A DNA stretch of 64,000 nt from Pseudoduganella umbonata (lineage in GTDB: Bacteria > Pseudomonadota > Gammaproteobacteria > Burkholderiales > Burkholderiaceae_D). Under the pieces are notes generated by a model. It was not told the origin of the DNA, did no database searches, and saw only the letters and a program-made list of their open reading frames with translations. Position 1 is the first letter of the stretch; each line of letters begins with the position of its first letter. The position numbers were made by a program, and so were the translations under genes. Location of the stretch: the NCBI RefSeq assembly GCF_014192225.1, contig NZ_JACHXS010000007.1, positions 124,001-188,000 on the forward strand, read 5' to 3'. Below are positions 1 to 7,743 of this stretch, piece by piece.

Positions 1-372
1 GCGTTTTCCTATGTGCAGATCGAGGGCGACGCCGAATTCGCGAACGCGATCTCGCGGCTGTCGCAGGCACTGCGCTGGGAAGCCGAGCACGACCTGGAAA
101 AACTGGTGGGCCCGGTAGCCGCCGTGCGCATGGTCACGGGGGCGAAATCGGCACTCGAAGCGTTCAGGAACGGTCACCGCAAGGCAACGGAAAACGTGGC
201 CGAATATATCCTGGAAGAAAATCCGGTCCTGGTGCGCCCCGTGACGGCCCAGGCATTCGCCGGCGACGTGACGCGGCTGCGCGACGATGTCGAGCGCTTC
301 GCCAAGCGGCTGGAAAGGCTGGAACAGAAATTCAGCAATAAGATCAACAAGCAAGGCACCCACCCTCGATGA
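1..372 (+). CDS. ubiJ: Ubiquinone biosynthesis accessory factor UbiJ, C-terminal part (5' end outside window)
   Basis: The reading frame is open from the first base, so this is the tail of a gene that begins upstream. The visible 123 residues start with a GDAEFA-type segment of the SCP2 lipid-binding fold and end in an amphipathic, coiled-coil-like helix (residues LRDDVERFAKRLERLEQKF) typical of UbiJ. UbiJ is a soluble, lipid-binding factor of the Ubi complex that brings ubiquinone intermediates to the hydroxylases and methylases. Its stop overlaps the ATG of ubiB by 4 bases (ATGA), which indicates translational coupling. The ubiJ-ubiB order is the usual proteobacterial one. A GTG at 13 is not a credible start because coding continues before it. 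Confidence 0.85.
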   Translation, partial: AFSYVQIEGDAEFANAISRLSQALRWEAEHDLEKLVGPVAAVRMVTGAKSALEAFRNGHRKATENVAEYILEENPVLVRPVTAQAFAGDVTRLRDDVERFAKRLERLEQKFSNKINKQGTHPR

Positions 373-1937
373 TTCTGAAATTCCTTCGCCTGTTCAAAAT
401 CCTGCGTGTCATCGTCAAGTACGGCCTCGACGAAATCGCCATTTCCGGCTTCGACAAGCCCGGCATCAACCGCTTCTTCGATACGGCGTTCTTCTGGCGC
501 GACATCTCCACGGCGCGCGCGATCCGCCTGCGCCTGGCGCTGGAAGAGCTGGGCCCCATCTTCGTCAAGCTGGGGCAGGTGCTGTCCACCCGCAGCGACC
601 TGATCCCGCCGGACATCGTTGCCGAACTGTCGAAACTGCAGGACCGCGTGCCGCCGTTCGACTCCGAGCTGGCGGTGGCCCAGATCGAGCGCTCGCTGGG
701 TGCCCATCCCGACCAGCTGTTTGCCCGCTTCGAGTGGGTGCCGGTGGCTTCCGCATCGATCGCCCAGGTGCACTTCGCCGCGTTGCCCGATGGCACGCCG
801 GTTGCCGTCAAGGTCCTGCGCCCCGGCATGAAGAAACTGATCGATGAGGACGTGGCCCTGATGAACCTGGCCGCCGACATGATCAACCGGCTGTGGAAGG
901 ATGCCCACCGCCTGAAGATGAAGGAAGTGGTCGCCGAATTCGACAAGTACCTGCACGACGAGCTCGACCTGATGCGCGAGGCGGCCAACGCGGCGCAACT
1001 GCGCCGCAACTTCGCCGAGTCGAACCTGCTGATGGTGCCGGAAATGTACTGGGACTACTGCTCCAGCGACGTGATCACGATGGAACGGATGACCGGCATT
1101 CCCGTCTCGCAGATCGACCGGCTGGTGGAGGCGGGCGTCGACCTGAAAAAGCTGGGCAGCGATGGCGTGGAGATTTTCTTCACGCAGGTCTTCCGCGACG
1201 GCTTCTTCCATGCGGACATGCACCCGGGCAATATCCTCGTGTCGATCGACCCGCCCACGTTCGGCCGCTACATCGCACTGGACTTCGGCATCGTCGGCAC
1301 GCTGAACGACTACGACAAGGATTACCTGTCGCAGAACTTCCTGGCGTTCTTCCGCCGCGACTACAAGCGGGTGGCCGAGGCGCACATCGAATCGGGCTGG
1401 GCGCCGAAGAACACCCGTGTCGACGAGCTGGAGGCGGCGGTGCGGGCCTGCTGCGAACCGATCTTCGACCGGCCGCTGAAGGACATCTCGTTTGGCCAGA
1501 TTTTGCTACGCTTGTTCCAGACGTCGCGCCGTTTCAATGTCGAAGTCCAGCCCCAGCTGGTGCTGCTGCAAAAGACGCTGCTCAACATCGAAGGCATGGG
1601 CCGCGTGCTCGACCCGGAGCTGGACCTGTGGAAGACGGCCAAGCCGCACCTGGAGCGGTGGGTATCCGAGCAGGTGGGCTGGCGCGGCCTGGTGGACAAG
1701 CTGAAGGCGGAAGCGCCCCGTTACTCGCACATCCTGCCGCAACTGCCACGGCTGACGCACCAGGCGCTGACGGCGCTGGGCGAGCGCGACGACAGCACTA
1801 ACGAACTGCTGCGGCAGCTCGCGGAGGAACAGCGCCGTACCAACCGGTTACTGAGCTTTTTCGTTTATTTCGTCGGCGCCTTCGTGGTGGGGGCCATCGG
1901 CTTCCAGGCCTGGCTGCGCTGGCATGGAGTACTGTAA
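369..1937 (+). CDS. ubiB: UbiB, atypical kinase/ATPase of ubiquinone biosynthesis
   Basis: 522 residues, full length for UbiB (ABC1/ADCK/UbiB family). Visible family marks are the KxGQ-type segment FVKLGQVLSTR near residue 70, the alanine-rich nucleotide loop ASIAQVH near 127, the ExD motif in HDELDLMREAAN near 200, the catalytic-loop-like HADMHPGNILV near 285 and the DFG-like ALDFGIVG. The C-terminal end carries hydrophobic stretches (FFVYFVGAFVVGAIGF) that anchor the protein in the inner membrane. UbiB supports coenzyme Q assembly by ATP-dependent handling of lipid intermediates. It is translationally coupled to ubiJ upstream, and the next gene starts directly after its stop. Confidence 0.95.
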   Translation: MILKFLRLFKILRVIVKYGLDEIAISGFDKPGINRFFDTAFFWRDISTARAIRLRLALEELGPIFVKLGQVLSTRSDLIPPDIVAELSKLQDRVPPFDSELAVAQIERSLGAHPDQLFARFEWVPVASASIAQVHFAALPDGTPVAVKVLRPGMKKLIDEDVALMNLAADMINRLWKDAHRLKMKEVVAEFDKYLHDELDLMREAANAAQLRRNFAESNLLMVPEMYWDYCSSDVITMERMTGIPVSQIDRLVEAGVDLKKLGSDGVEIFFTQVFRDGFFHADMHPGNILVSIDPPTFGRYIALDFGIVGTLNDYDKDYLSQNFLAFFRRDYKRVAEAHIESGWAPKNTRVDELEAAVRACCEPIFDRPLKDISFGQILLRLFQTSRRFNVEVQPQLVLLQKTLLNIEGMGRVLDPELDLWKTAKPHLERWVSEQVGWRGLVDKLKAEAPRYSHILPQLPRLTHQALTALGERDDSTNELLRQLAEEQRRTNRLLSFFVYFVGAFVVGAIGFQAWLRWHGVL

Positions 1938-2555
1938 ATGCCCGAATTCGATACGCGCGATCCTCTCGAACCGCATTTCTGGGATGAACGCTTTGCCCAG
2001 CAATTCATGCCCTGGGACCTGGGCGGTATTCCCGAGCAGTTGCGCGGCCTGGTAGCTTCGCGCGATGCTGCCGCCGATGCGGCGGTCGTGCCGCCGGTGG
2101 CGCTGATCCCCGGCGCCGGCTCCGCCTACGAGCTGGACCTGATGTGCGAGGCGGGCTGGGAAGCGCTGGCCATCGATTTTTCGCCGAACGCGGTGGCGCG
2201 GGCGAAAAAAGTCGTCAGGCGCTGGCCCGAGCGGATCGTGCAGGCCGATTTCTTCACCTGGCAGCCGGACCGGAAGCTGGACGTCATCTACGAACGCGCT
2301 TTCCTTTGCGCACTGCCGCCCGAACACCAGCCGCGCGTCGTGCAGCGCTGGGCCGAACTGCTGCCGCACGACGGCCTGCTGGCCGGCTACTTCTTCTTCG
2401 GCGACACGCCGTCAGGCCCGCCCTTCGGCATCGCCCGCGCCGAGCTCGAAACACTGCTGGCACCCCACTTCACACTCATCGAGGACGAGCCCGTCCCCGA
2501 CTCGCTGCCCGTCTTCGAGGGCAAGGAGCGGTGGATGGAGTGGCGGCGGCGCTAG
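1938..2555 (+). CDS. TPMT-family class I SAM-dependent methyltransferase
   Basis: 205 residues. The N-terminal FWDERF and PWDLGGIPEQL segments are typical of the thiopurine S-methyltransferase family. The SAM-binding loop is IPGAGSAYEL near residue 55, followed by an acidic residue at the end of strand 2 (AIDFSPNAV). Bacterial members methylate small thiols, selenium or tellurium compounds, or halides; the substrate here cannot be told from sequence. The ATG follows the ubiB stop with no gap, so it is probably in the same transcript. A strong palindrome lies just downstream of its stop. Confidence 0.8.
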   Translation: MPEFDTRDPLEPHFWDERFAQQFMPWDLGGIPEQLRGLVASRDAAADAAVVPPVALIPGAGSAYELDLMCEAGWEALAIDFSPNAVARAKKVVRRWPERIVQADFFTWQPDRKLDVIYERAFLCALPPEHQPRVVQRWAELLPHDGLLAGYFFFGDTPSGPPFGIARAELETLLAPHFTLIEDEPVPDSLPVFEGKERWMEWRRR

Positions 2556-2569
2556 CCGTTCCCATGCTT

Positions 2570-2609
2570 GAGCTCGTATTGCCGGGCCATGGCCCGGCAA
2601 CACGAGCTC
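2570..2609. repeat. Compound 40-bp palindrome
   Basis: The outer arms GAGCTCGT (2570-2577) and ACGAGCTC (2602-2609) enclose an inner perfect palindrome at 2579-2600. The only unpaired bases are A2578 and C2601. It starts 15 bases after the methyltransferase stop and lacks a U-run, so it is not a standard terminator. Its layout, nested arms around a short centre, resembles the other intergenic palindromes in this window. Confidence 0.75.
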
Positions 2610-2709
2610 GACCATGAAGATCCGTTACCAGAGCGCAGCGATTTTCGGCAATATTTCCAGAAAATCGGAGCCTGTCACCGGTTTTCCCTGCCAGCAAGTG
2701 AGGCTGAGT

Positions 2710-2756
2710 CCGCAAAAACACTTATAATTCAGGGTTTTTGATGTTTTTTGCGGAGT
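2710..2756 (+). promoter_or_regulatory. Probable promoter of the FmdB gene with flanking inverted repeat
   Basis: A perfect TATAAT lies at 2723-2728, about 34 bases before the ATG at 2762. No good -35 is seen at 17 bases. CCGCAAAAA (2710-2718) and TTTTTGCGG (2745-2753) form a 9-bp inverted repeat around the -10 and the start region, which could be an operator or mRNA leader hairpin. GGAG at 2752-2755 is the ribosome binding site. Confidence 0.5.
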
Positions 2757-2761
2757 AACAG

Positions 2762-3076
2762 ATGCCTATCTATGCCTACCGCTGCGAGGAATGTGGCTTT
2801 GCCAAGGACGTGCTGCAAAAGATCTCCGATCCGCAGCTCACGGAATGCCCATCCTGCGGTAAATCCACTTTCAAGAAGCAGTTGACCGCGGCCGGCTTTC
2901 AATTGAAAGGCACCGGCTGGTATGTGACCGATTTCCGTGGCGGCAATGCGCCTGCCACCGGCGTGGCCGGTGCTGCGAAAGCCGACGGGGCGAAGAGCGA
3001 ATCCTCGCCCGCCGCGCCGGCCGCGCCCGCGGCGCCGACGGTACCCGCGGCGACCGGCTCCGGCGACAAGAAATAA
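2762..3076 (+). CDS. FmdB-family zinc ribbon protein
   Basis: 104 residues. The first ~40 match the FmdB/putative regulatory zinc ribbon family: MPIYAYRCEECG followed by CPSCG, giving two Cys pairs (CxxC at 9-12 and 35-38) that would bind one zinc. The rest is a low-complexity Ala/Pro/Ser tail with no fold expected. FmdB was named from a gene near amide-use operons, but the molecular role of the family is unknown. In betaproteobacteria it commonly precedes DUF502 and aspS, as here. It has its own TATAAT and a GGAG site 6 bases before the ATG. Confidence 0.85.
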   Translation: MPIYAYRCEECGFAKDVLQKISDPQLTECPSCGKSTFKKQLTAAGFQLKGTGWYVTDFRGGNAPATGVAGAAKADGAKSESSPAAPAAPAAPTVPAATGSGDKK

Positions 3077-3083
3077 GGCGCCG

Positions 3084-3680
3084 ATGAACCTGATACGCAA
3101 GTGTTTCCTGACGGGCCTGCTGGTCCTGGTGCCGCTGGCCATTACGGTCTGGGTGTTGAACATCATCATCGGCACATTGGACCAGTCGCTGCTGTTCGTC
3201 CCGGAACGCTGGCAGCCGCGCACGCTGGTCGGCTTCGACATTCCCGGCTTCGGCGCGATCCTCACCATTCTCATCGTGTTCGTCGTCGGCCTGCTGGCCA
3301 ACAACCTGATCGGGAATTACGTGCTGAAGCTGTGGGAAAAGCTGTTGCACCGCATTCCCGTGGTCAGCTCGCTGTACGGCAGCGTGAAACAGGTGTCGGA
3401 TACGCTGTTTTCGTCGTCCGGCAATGCCTTCCGCAAGGCCGTGCTGATTCCTTACCCGCACGCGAACTCGTACACGATCGGGTTCCTGACGGGCGCTCCC
3501 GGTGGCGACGTGAAAAACCACCTGGTGGGAGACTATGTCTCCGTCTACGTGCCGACGACGCCGAACCCGACCTCCGGCTTCTTCCTGATGATGGCGCGCG
3601 AAAACGTGGTGGAGCTCGACATGTCCGTCGACGCCGCCCTGAAATACATCGTATCGATGGGCGTGGTTGCGCCCGAATGA
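3084..3680 (+). CDS. DUF502 family membrane protein
   Basis: 198 residues from the ATG at 3084, 7 bases after the FmdB stop. An upstream in-frame start at 2937 would overlap FmdB and add an unrelated Arg/Pro-rich leader, so it is rejected. Two transmembrane segments are visible, one near residues 8-28 (TGLLVLVPLAITVWVLNI) and one near 55-75 (GAILTILIVFVVGLLANN). A soluble domain follows with conserved stretches such as GFLTGAP and VFVPTTPNP-like VYVPTTPNPTSGFF. The family is widespread in bacteria and plants; its biochemical role is not established. It probably shares the FmdB-aspS transcript. Confidence 0.85.
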   Translation: MNLIRKCFLTGLLVLVPLAITVWVLNIIIGTLDQSLLFVPERWQPRTLVGFDIPGFGAILTILIVFVVGLLANNLIGNYVLKLWEKLLHRIPVVSSLYGSVKQVSDTLFSSSGNAFRKAVLIPYPHANSYTIGFLTGAPGGDVKNHLVGDYVSVYVPTTPNPTSGFFLMMARENVVELDMSVDAALKYIVSMGVVAPE

Positions 3681-3748
3681 CGCGCCCGAATGAACCCATT
3701 GCTGTCCAGCTCAACTACAGCTCAAATTAACCTGAACGAGAAATAACC

Positions 3749-5554
3749 ATGTCAATGCGTACTCATTACTGCGGGCTCACCACCGAAGCCCTGCTGGGCC
3801 AAACCGTCAGCCTGTGCGGCTGGGTGCACCGTCGCCGCGATCACGGCGGCGTGATCTTCATCGACCTGCGCGACCGCGAAGGCCTGGTCCAGATCGTCTG
3901 CAATCCGGAACAGGCGGAAGTGTTCAAGACGGCCGAATCCGTGCGTAACGAGTACTGCCTGCGCGTGACCGGCGTGGTGAAGGACCGCCTGGCCGGTACC
4001 GTCAACAACAACCTGAAGTCCGGCAAGATCGAAGTGGTCTGCTCGCAGCTGGAAGTGCTGAACCCGTCCGTGGCCGTGCCGTTCCAGCTGGACGACGACA
4101 ACCTGTCGGAAACCACCCGCCTGACGCACCGCGTGCTGGACCTGCGCCGCCCGCAAATGCAGAACAACCTGCGCCTGCGCTACAAGGTGACGATGGAAGT
4201 GCGCAAGTACCTGGACGAACTGGGCTTCATCGACATCGAAACGCCGACGCTGACCAAGTCCACGCCCGAAGGCGCGCGCGACTACCTGGTGCCGTCGCGT
4301 GTCAACGCCGGCCAGTTCTTCGCGCTGCCGCAGTCGCCGCAGCTGTTCAAGCAGCTGCTGATGGTGGCCAACTTCGACCGCTACTACCAGATCACCAAGT
4401 GCTTCCGCGACGAAGACCTGCGCGCCGACCGCCAGCCGGAATTCACGCAGATCGACTGCGAAACCTCGTTCCTGAACGAGCAGGAAATCCGCGACCTGTT
4501 CGAAGACATGATCCGCAAGGTGTTCAAGAACACGCTGTCGATCGACCTGCCGAACCCGTTCCCGGTGATGGACTTCTCGGAAGCGATGGGCAAGTACGGT
4601 TCGGACAAGCCGGACATGCGCGTGAAGCTCGAGTTCACCGAACTGACCGAAGTGATGAAGTCGGTGGACTTCAAGGTGTTCTCCGCCGCCGCCAACCTGC
4701 CGAACGGCCGCGTGGTCGGCATGCGCGTGCCGAAGGGCGCCGAGATGCCGCGTTCGGAAATCGACGCGTACACCCAGTTCGTCGCCATCTACGGCGCCAA
4801 GGGCCTTGCCTACATCAAGGTCAACGAGAAGGCCAAGGGCCGTGACGGCCTGCAGTCGCCGATCGTCAAGAACATCAACGACGAAGCCCTGGCCAAGATC
4901 CTCGAACTGACGGGCGCCGAGGACGGCGACCTGATCTTCTTCGGCGCCGACAAGGCGAAGGTCGTCAACGACGCGATCGGCGCGCTGCGCGTGAAGATCG
5001 GCCACAGCGAATTCGGCAAGAAGAACGGCCTGTTCGACGACGTGTGGGCACCGCTGTGGGTGATCGACTTCCCGATGTTCGAATACGACGAGGAAGACGA
5101 CCGCTGGACCGCCACGCACCACCCGTTCACGGCGCCGAAGGATGGCCACGAAGACATGCTGGAAACCGATCCGGGTGCCTGCATCGCCAAGGCCTACGAC
5201 ATGGTGCTGAATGGCTGGGAACTGGGCGGCGGTTCGATCCGTATCCACAAGGAAGACGTGCAGTCGAAAGTGTTCCGCGCGCTGAAGATCGGTGCCGAGG
5301 AAGCACGCCTGAAGTTCGGCTTCCTGCTGGACGCGCTGCAGTACGGCGCGCCGCCGCACGGCGGCCTGGCGTTCGGCCTGGACCGTATCGTCACGCTGAT
5401 GACGAAGTCCGATTCGATCCGCGACGTGATCGCGTTCCCGAAAACCCAGCGTGCCCAGGATCTGCTGACGCACGCGCCGTCGGAAGTGGACGAGAAGCAG
5501 CTGAAAGAGCTGCACATCCGCCTGCGCGCGGCCGAGCCGAAAGTGGCTGGCTAA
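3749..5554 (+). CDS. aspS: Aspartate--tRNA ligase
   Basis: 601 residues, full length for a bacterial AspRS. It has an N-terminal OB-fold anticodon-binding domain (~1-110), a class II catalytic core with motif 2 (FRDEDLRADRQPEFTQ) and motif 3 (GGLAFGLDRIVTLM), and the bacterial GAD insertion between them. It charges tRNA-Asp. Starts at 3749 (MSMRTHYCG) and 3755 (MRTHYCG) are both possible. The first is better placed for the purine-rich GAGAAA at 3736-3741. A strong terminator follows at once. Confidence 0.97.
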   Translation: MSMRTHYCGLTTEALLGQTVSLCGWVHRRRDHGGVIFIDLRDREGLVQIVCNPEQAEVFKTAESVRNEYCLRVTGVVKDRLAGTVNNNLKSGKIEVVCSQLEVLNPSVAVPFQLDDDNLSETTRLTHRVLDLRRPQMQNNLRLRYKVTMEVRKYLDELGFIDIETPTLTKSTPEGARDYLVPSRVNAGQFFALPQSPQLFKQLLMVANFDRYYQITKCFRDEDLRADRQPEFTQIDCETSFLNEQEIRDLFEDMIRKVFKNTLSIDLPNPFPVMDFSEAMGKYGSDKPDMRVKLEFTELTEVMKSVDFKVFSAAANLPNGRVVGMRVPKGAEMPRSEIDAYTQFVAIYGAKGLAYIKVNEKAKGRDGLQSPIVKNINDEALAKILELTGAEDGDLIFFGADKAKVVNDAIGALRVKIGHSEFGKKNGLFDDVWAPLWVIDFPMFEYDEEDDRWTATHHPFTAPKDGHEDMLETDPGACIAKAYDMVLNGWELGGGSIRIHKEDVQSKVFRALKIGAEEARLKFGFLLDALQYGAPPHGGLAFGLDRIVTLMTKSDSIRDVIAFPKTQRAQDLLTHAPSEVDEKQLKELHIRLRAAEPKVAG

Positions 5555-5564
5555 GAACGGAAAA

Positions 5565-5586
5565 GGGCGCCGCGGCGCCCTTTTTT
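5565..5586 (+). terminator. Intrinsic terminator of aspS
   Basis: GGGCGCCGCGGCGCCC (5565-5580) forms a GC-only hairpin that is followed directly by six T residues (5581-5586) and preceded by AAAA. It begins 10 bases after the aspS stop. Confidence 0.9.
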
Positions 5587-5593
5587 ATACCCT

Positions 5594-5638
5594 GCGGCTG
5601 TAGACTCGCAGGGGGCGCGGCCCCCTGTGTTCAGCCGC
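5594..5638. repeat. Nested inverted repeat upstream of nudB
   Basis: The outer arms GCGGCTG (5594-5600) and CAGCCGC (5632-5638) enclose the inner arms CAGGGGGC (5609-5616) and GCCCCCTG (5620-5627) with a 3-base loop. It lies between the aspS terminator and the nudB start. It could be part of the nudB leader or one of the window's intergenic palindromic elements. Confidence 0.55.
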
Positions 5639-5669
5639 CATTTGCAACATCGAGCCAAGCGCAAGATCA

Positions 5670-6125
5670 ATGCAAAAACCACCGAAAATCCCCATTTCAG
5701 TCCTGGTCGTCATCCACACCGCCGACCTGGAAGTGCTGCTGATCGAACGCGCCGGGCATCCCGGCTTCTGGCAGTCGGTCACCGGCTCGCTGGACGCGGC
5801 CGACGAGCCGCTGCCCGCCACCGCCACGCGCGAACTGTTCGAGGAAACCGGCATCGTTGCCGATGGCGAGCGCATCGTGCTGCGCGACTGGCGCCTGTCG
5901 AACGTGTACGAGATCTACCCGGTCTGGCGCCACCGCTACGCGCCGGGCGTCACGCACAACACCGAACACGTCTTCAGCGTGGAAGTCCCGCGCGACATCC
6001 CGATCATGCTGTCGCCGCGCGAGCACACCGCGCACGTGTGGCTGCCGCATCTCGCCGCGGCCGACAAGTGCTTTTCCGCGTCGAACGCGGAAGCGATCCT
6101 GCAGCTACCGCGGATGCTGCGCTGA
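5670..6125 (+). CDS. nudB: Dihydroneopterin triphosphate diphosphatase (Nudix)
   Basis: 151 residues. The Nudix box is visible near residues 38-61: a Gly, then E-x7-RELFEETGI, with one residue more than the textbook spacing between the Gly and the first Glu. To my knowledge beta-proteobacterial NudB proteins share this. NudB removes pyrophosphate from dihydroneopterin triphosphate in folate synthesis. The aspS-nudB order is common and supports the specific name over a generic Nudix call. No strong ribosome binding site precedes the ATG. The gene is followed within 13 bases by a 15-bp tandem repeat. Confidence 0.85.
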   Translation: MQKPPKIPISVLVVIHTADLEVLLIERAGHPGFWQSVTGSLDAADEPLPATATRELFEETGIVADGERIVLRDWRLSNVYEIYPVWRHRYAPGVTHNTEHVFSVEVPRDIPIMLSPREHTAHVWLPHLAAADKCFSASNAEAILQLPRMLR

Positions 6126-6137
6126 CCGCGCGCCTTG

Positions 6138-6220
6138 GCGCACGGTCCCTCAGCGCACGGTCCCTCAGCGCACGGTCCCTCAGCGCACGGTCCCTCAGCG
6201 CACGGTCCCTCAGCGCACGG
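6138..6220. repeat. 15-bp tandem repeat, 5 full copies plus 8 bases, covering the 3' end of the PEP-CTERM gene
   Basis: The unit GCGCACGGTCCCTCA runs without mismatch at 6138, 6153, 6168, 6183 and 6198, then GCGCACGG at 6213-6220. On the minus strand the first unit read contains the stop codon of the PEP-CTERM gene (6210-6212). Because 15 is a multiple of 3, each further unit carries another in-frame TGA. The array therefore looks like a duplication of the gene's last codons plus its stop. Confidence 0.95.
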
Positions 6221-6635
6221 CCGGCCGGCGCGAGCGGCGCAGCTGCGCGATCAGCAGCGCGACACCGGCCGCGCCCAGCAGTGGCAGGCTGACCGGCTCG
6301 GGCTCGCTTTGCCCTTCGGCGGCAGGACGGAACGCGATGTCGCCACCGATGAGTTCGCCGAAATAGGTGCCTGTCTGGTTGAACAGCGAAACCGAGCCTG
6401 GAGCCTGTGCGGCTGGAACCTGGTCGGTGCCGGCCATGCCGATCGGCGCATCCGTTTCAAACAGCAGGCGACTGCCACCCTGCTGGGGCGTGGCATGGTT
6501 GTGCCCGGCGTCGCGGGCTGTCGTGGTGCTGGTCGTGACCGGACCCGCATCCTGCAGGAGTGCAAAAGCCGGGGCAGGTACCGCCGCCAGCATGGTCAGT
6601 GCACAAAGCGTGGTGCAGAAAGTGCTGATCGCCAT
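6210..6635 (-). CDS. Small PEP-CTERM sorting-domain protein
   Basis: 141 residues. An N-terminal signal peptide (ALTMLAAVPAPAFA, cleavage near residue 25) is followed by a short Thr/His/Gly-rich body with no recognised domain. The C-terminal end shows the tripartite sorting tail: PEPVSLPLLG, a hydrophobic segment (AAGVALLIAQL) and a basic RRSRRP end. Such proteins are recognised by exosortase and are typical of EPS-producing Gram-negatives. No exosortase gene is in this window. Its coding end lies inside the 15-bp repeat. It is convergent with nudB. Confidence 0.75.
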   Translation of the reverse strand: MAISTFCTTLCALTMLAAVPAPAFALLQDAGPVTTSTTTARDAGHNHATPQQGGSRLLFETDAPIGMAGTDQVPAAQAPGSVSLFNQTGTYFGELIGGDIAFRPAAEGQSEPEPVSLPLLGAAGVALLIAQLRRSRRPAVR

Positions 6636-6929
6636 AAAGCCTCCCGTTCGCGTCAGTCGTTATTGGAAACTTCGAGTTCCTCTGTCAGGTCAACTATATG
6701 CGATAACCGGGCCATTGGCAGCAACAGATTGTGCGACCGGCGCACAATTGCCGCGGCTGGCAGGCAACGACTTCCTGGTCCGGAGTAAAGTAGTGAAATT
6801 CCTGCGCCGGCACCCCAGCGAAGCCGCATGCAGGATTTGCGCCATGCGGTCGGCCGCCGGTGCGCAATCGTATCTCCGCCGCACGATTGGCCGGGATGAA
6901 AGAGCACGGTTGGCGCTAGAATGGCTTTC

Positions 6930-7739
6930 ATGAAGATCAAAGTCGCCACCTACAACATCCACAAGGGCGTTTCCTACCGCAGCAAGCCGCGGGTACTGGC
7001 GCTCAAGCAGGCCATCGCGGCATTCGATGCGGAGCTGATCTTCCTGCAGGAAGTTCAGGGGCAGCACGACCGGATCGCGGCCCGCTTCGGCGAAGAGCGC
7101 CATGGGCCCAAGCACTGGCCCGAGAGCAGCCAGCACGAGTTCTTCGCGGGCGAGTCGCACCAGTCCGTCTATGGCCTGAACGCGCAATACGATCATGGCC
7201 ACCACGGCAACGCGCTGCTGTCGAAGTACCCGATCGCCAAGTGGACCAATACCGATGTTTCCGACCATGCCTACGAAGCGCGTGGCATCCTGCACTCGAT
7301 CGTCGAAACGCCGGAAGGCGTCGTGCACTGCTATGTGATCCACCTGGGCCTGTTCGAGCGCAGCCGCGTGCGGCAGGTGGAAGCGCTGATCGAAGCGGTC
7401 AGACTGTCGGCACCGAACGACGAGCCGGTGATCATCGCCGGCGACTTCAATGACTGGCGCAACACGCTGAGCGCCAAACTGCGCAAGGCACTGGGAGTGG
7501 TCGAGGTCTTCGACGAAATCGGCGCCAGCTCCAGCCTGGGCGACCTGGTCCGTACCCTGGCCCGGCGGCAGGCGGCCGTCCGTCCGGCCCGCACCTTCCC
7601 ATCCGCCTTGCCCTTCTTCCGCCTGGATCGTATCTACGTTCGCGGCTTCAAGGTAGAATCAGCGCAGGTCCTGCACGGCCCGATCTGGGCCAAGTTATCG
7701 GACCATGCGCCGCTGGTGGCTACCCTGAAACTGTTATAG
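6930..7739 (+). CDS. Endonuclease/exonuclease/phosphatase (EEP) family protein
   Basis: 269 residues from the ATG at 6930; the ATG at 6921 adds only MAF. The family begins MKIxVATYNIHKG, so the second start is preferred. No clear ribosome binding site favours either. EEP catalytic motifs are visible: ATYNIHKG near residue 6, the metal-binding Glu in FLQEVQG, GDFNDWRN with the Asp/Asn pair, and the catalytic SDHAPL near the C-terminus. The family includes DNA repair nucleases, sphingomyelinases and inositol phosphatases; the substrate is unknown here. The placement 4 bases upstream of clsB suggests a role linked to phospholipids or simple co-transcription. Confidence 0.8.
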   Translation: MKIKVATYNIHKGVSYRSKPRVLALKQAIAAFDAELIFLQEVQGQHDRIAARFGEERHGPKHWPESSQHEFFAGESHQSVYGLNAQYDHGHHGNALLSKYPIAKWTNTDVSDHAYEARGILHSIVETPEGVVHCYVIHLGLFERSRVRQVEALIEAVRLSAPNDEPVIIAGDFNDWRNTLSAKLRKALGVVEVFDEIGASSSLGDLVRTLARRQAAVRPARTFPSALPFFRLDRIYVRGFKVESAQVLHGPIWAKLSDHAPLVATLKLL

Positions 7740-7743
7740 CGTC

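Noticed and set aside
3752..5515. Long minus-strand ORF opposite aspS
   Set aside because: It is the antisense frame of a GC-rich, highly biased gene; its composition is Arg/His/Val-rich with no domain, and aspS is unambiguous.
6138..6220. CRISPR array
   Set aside because: Contiguous 15-bp units without spacers and no cas genes.
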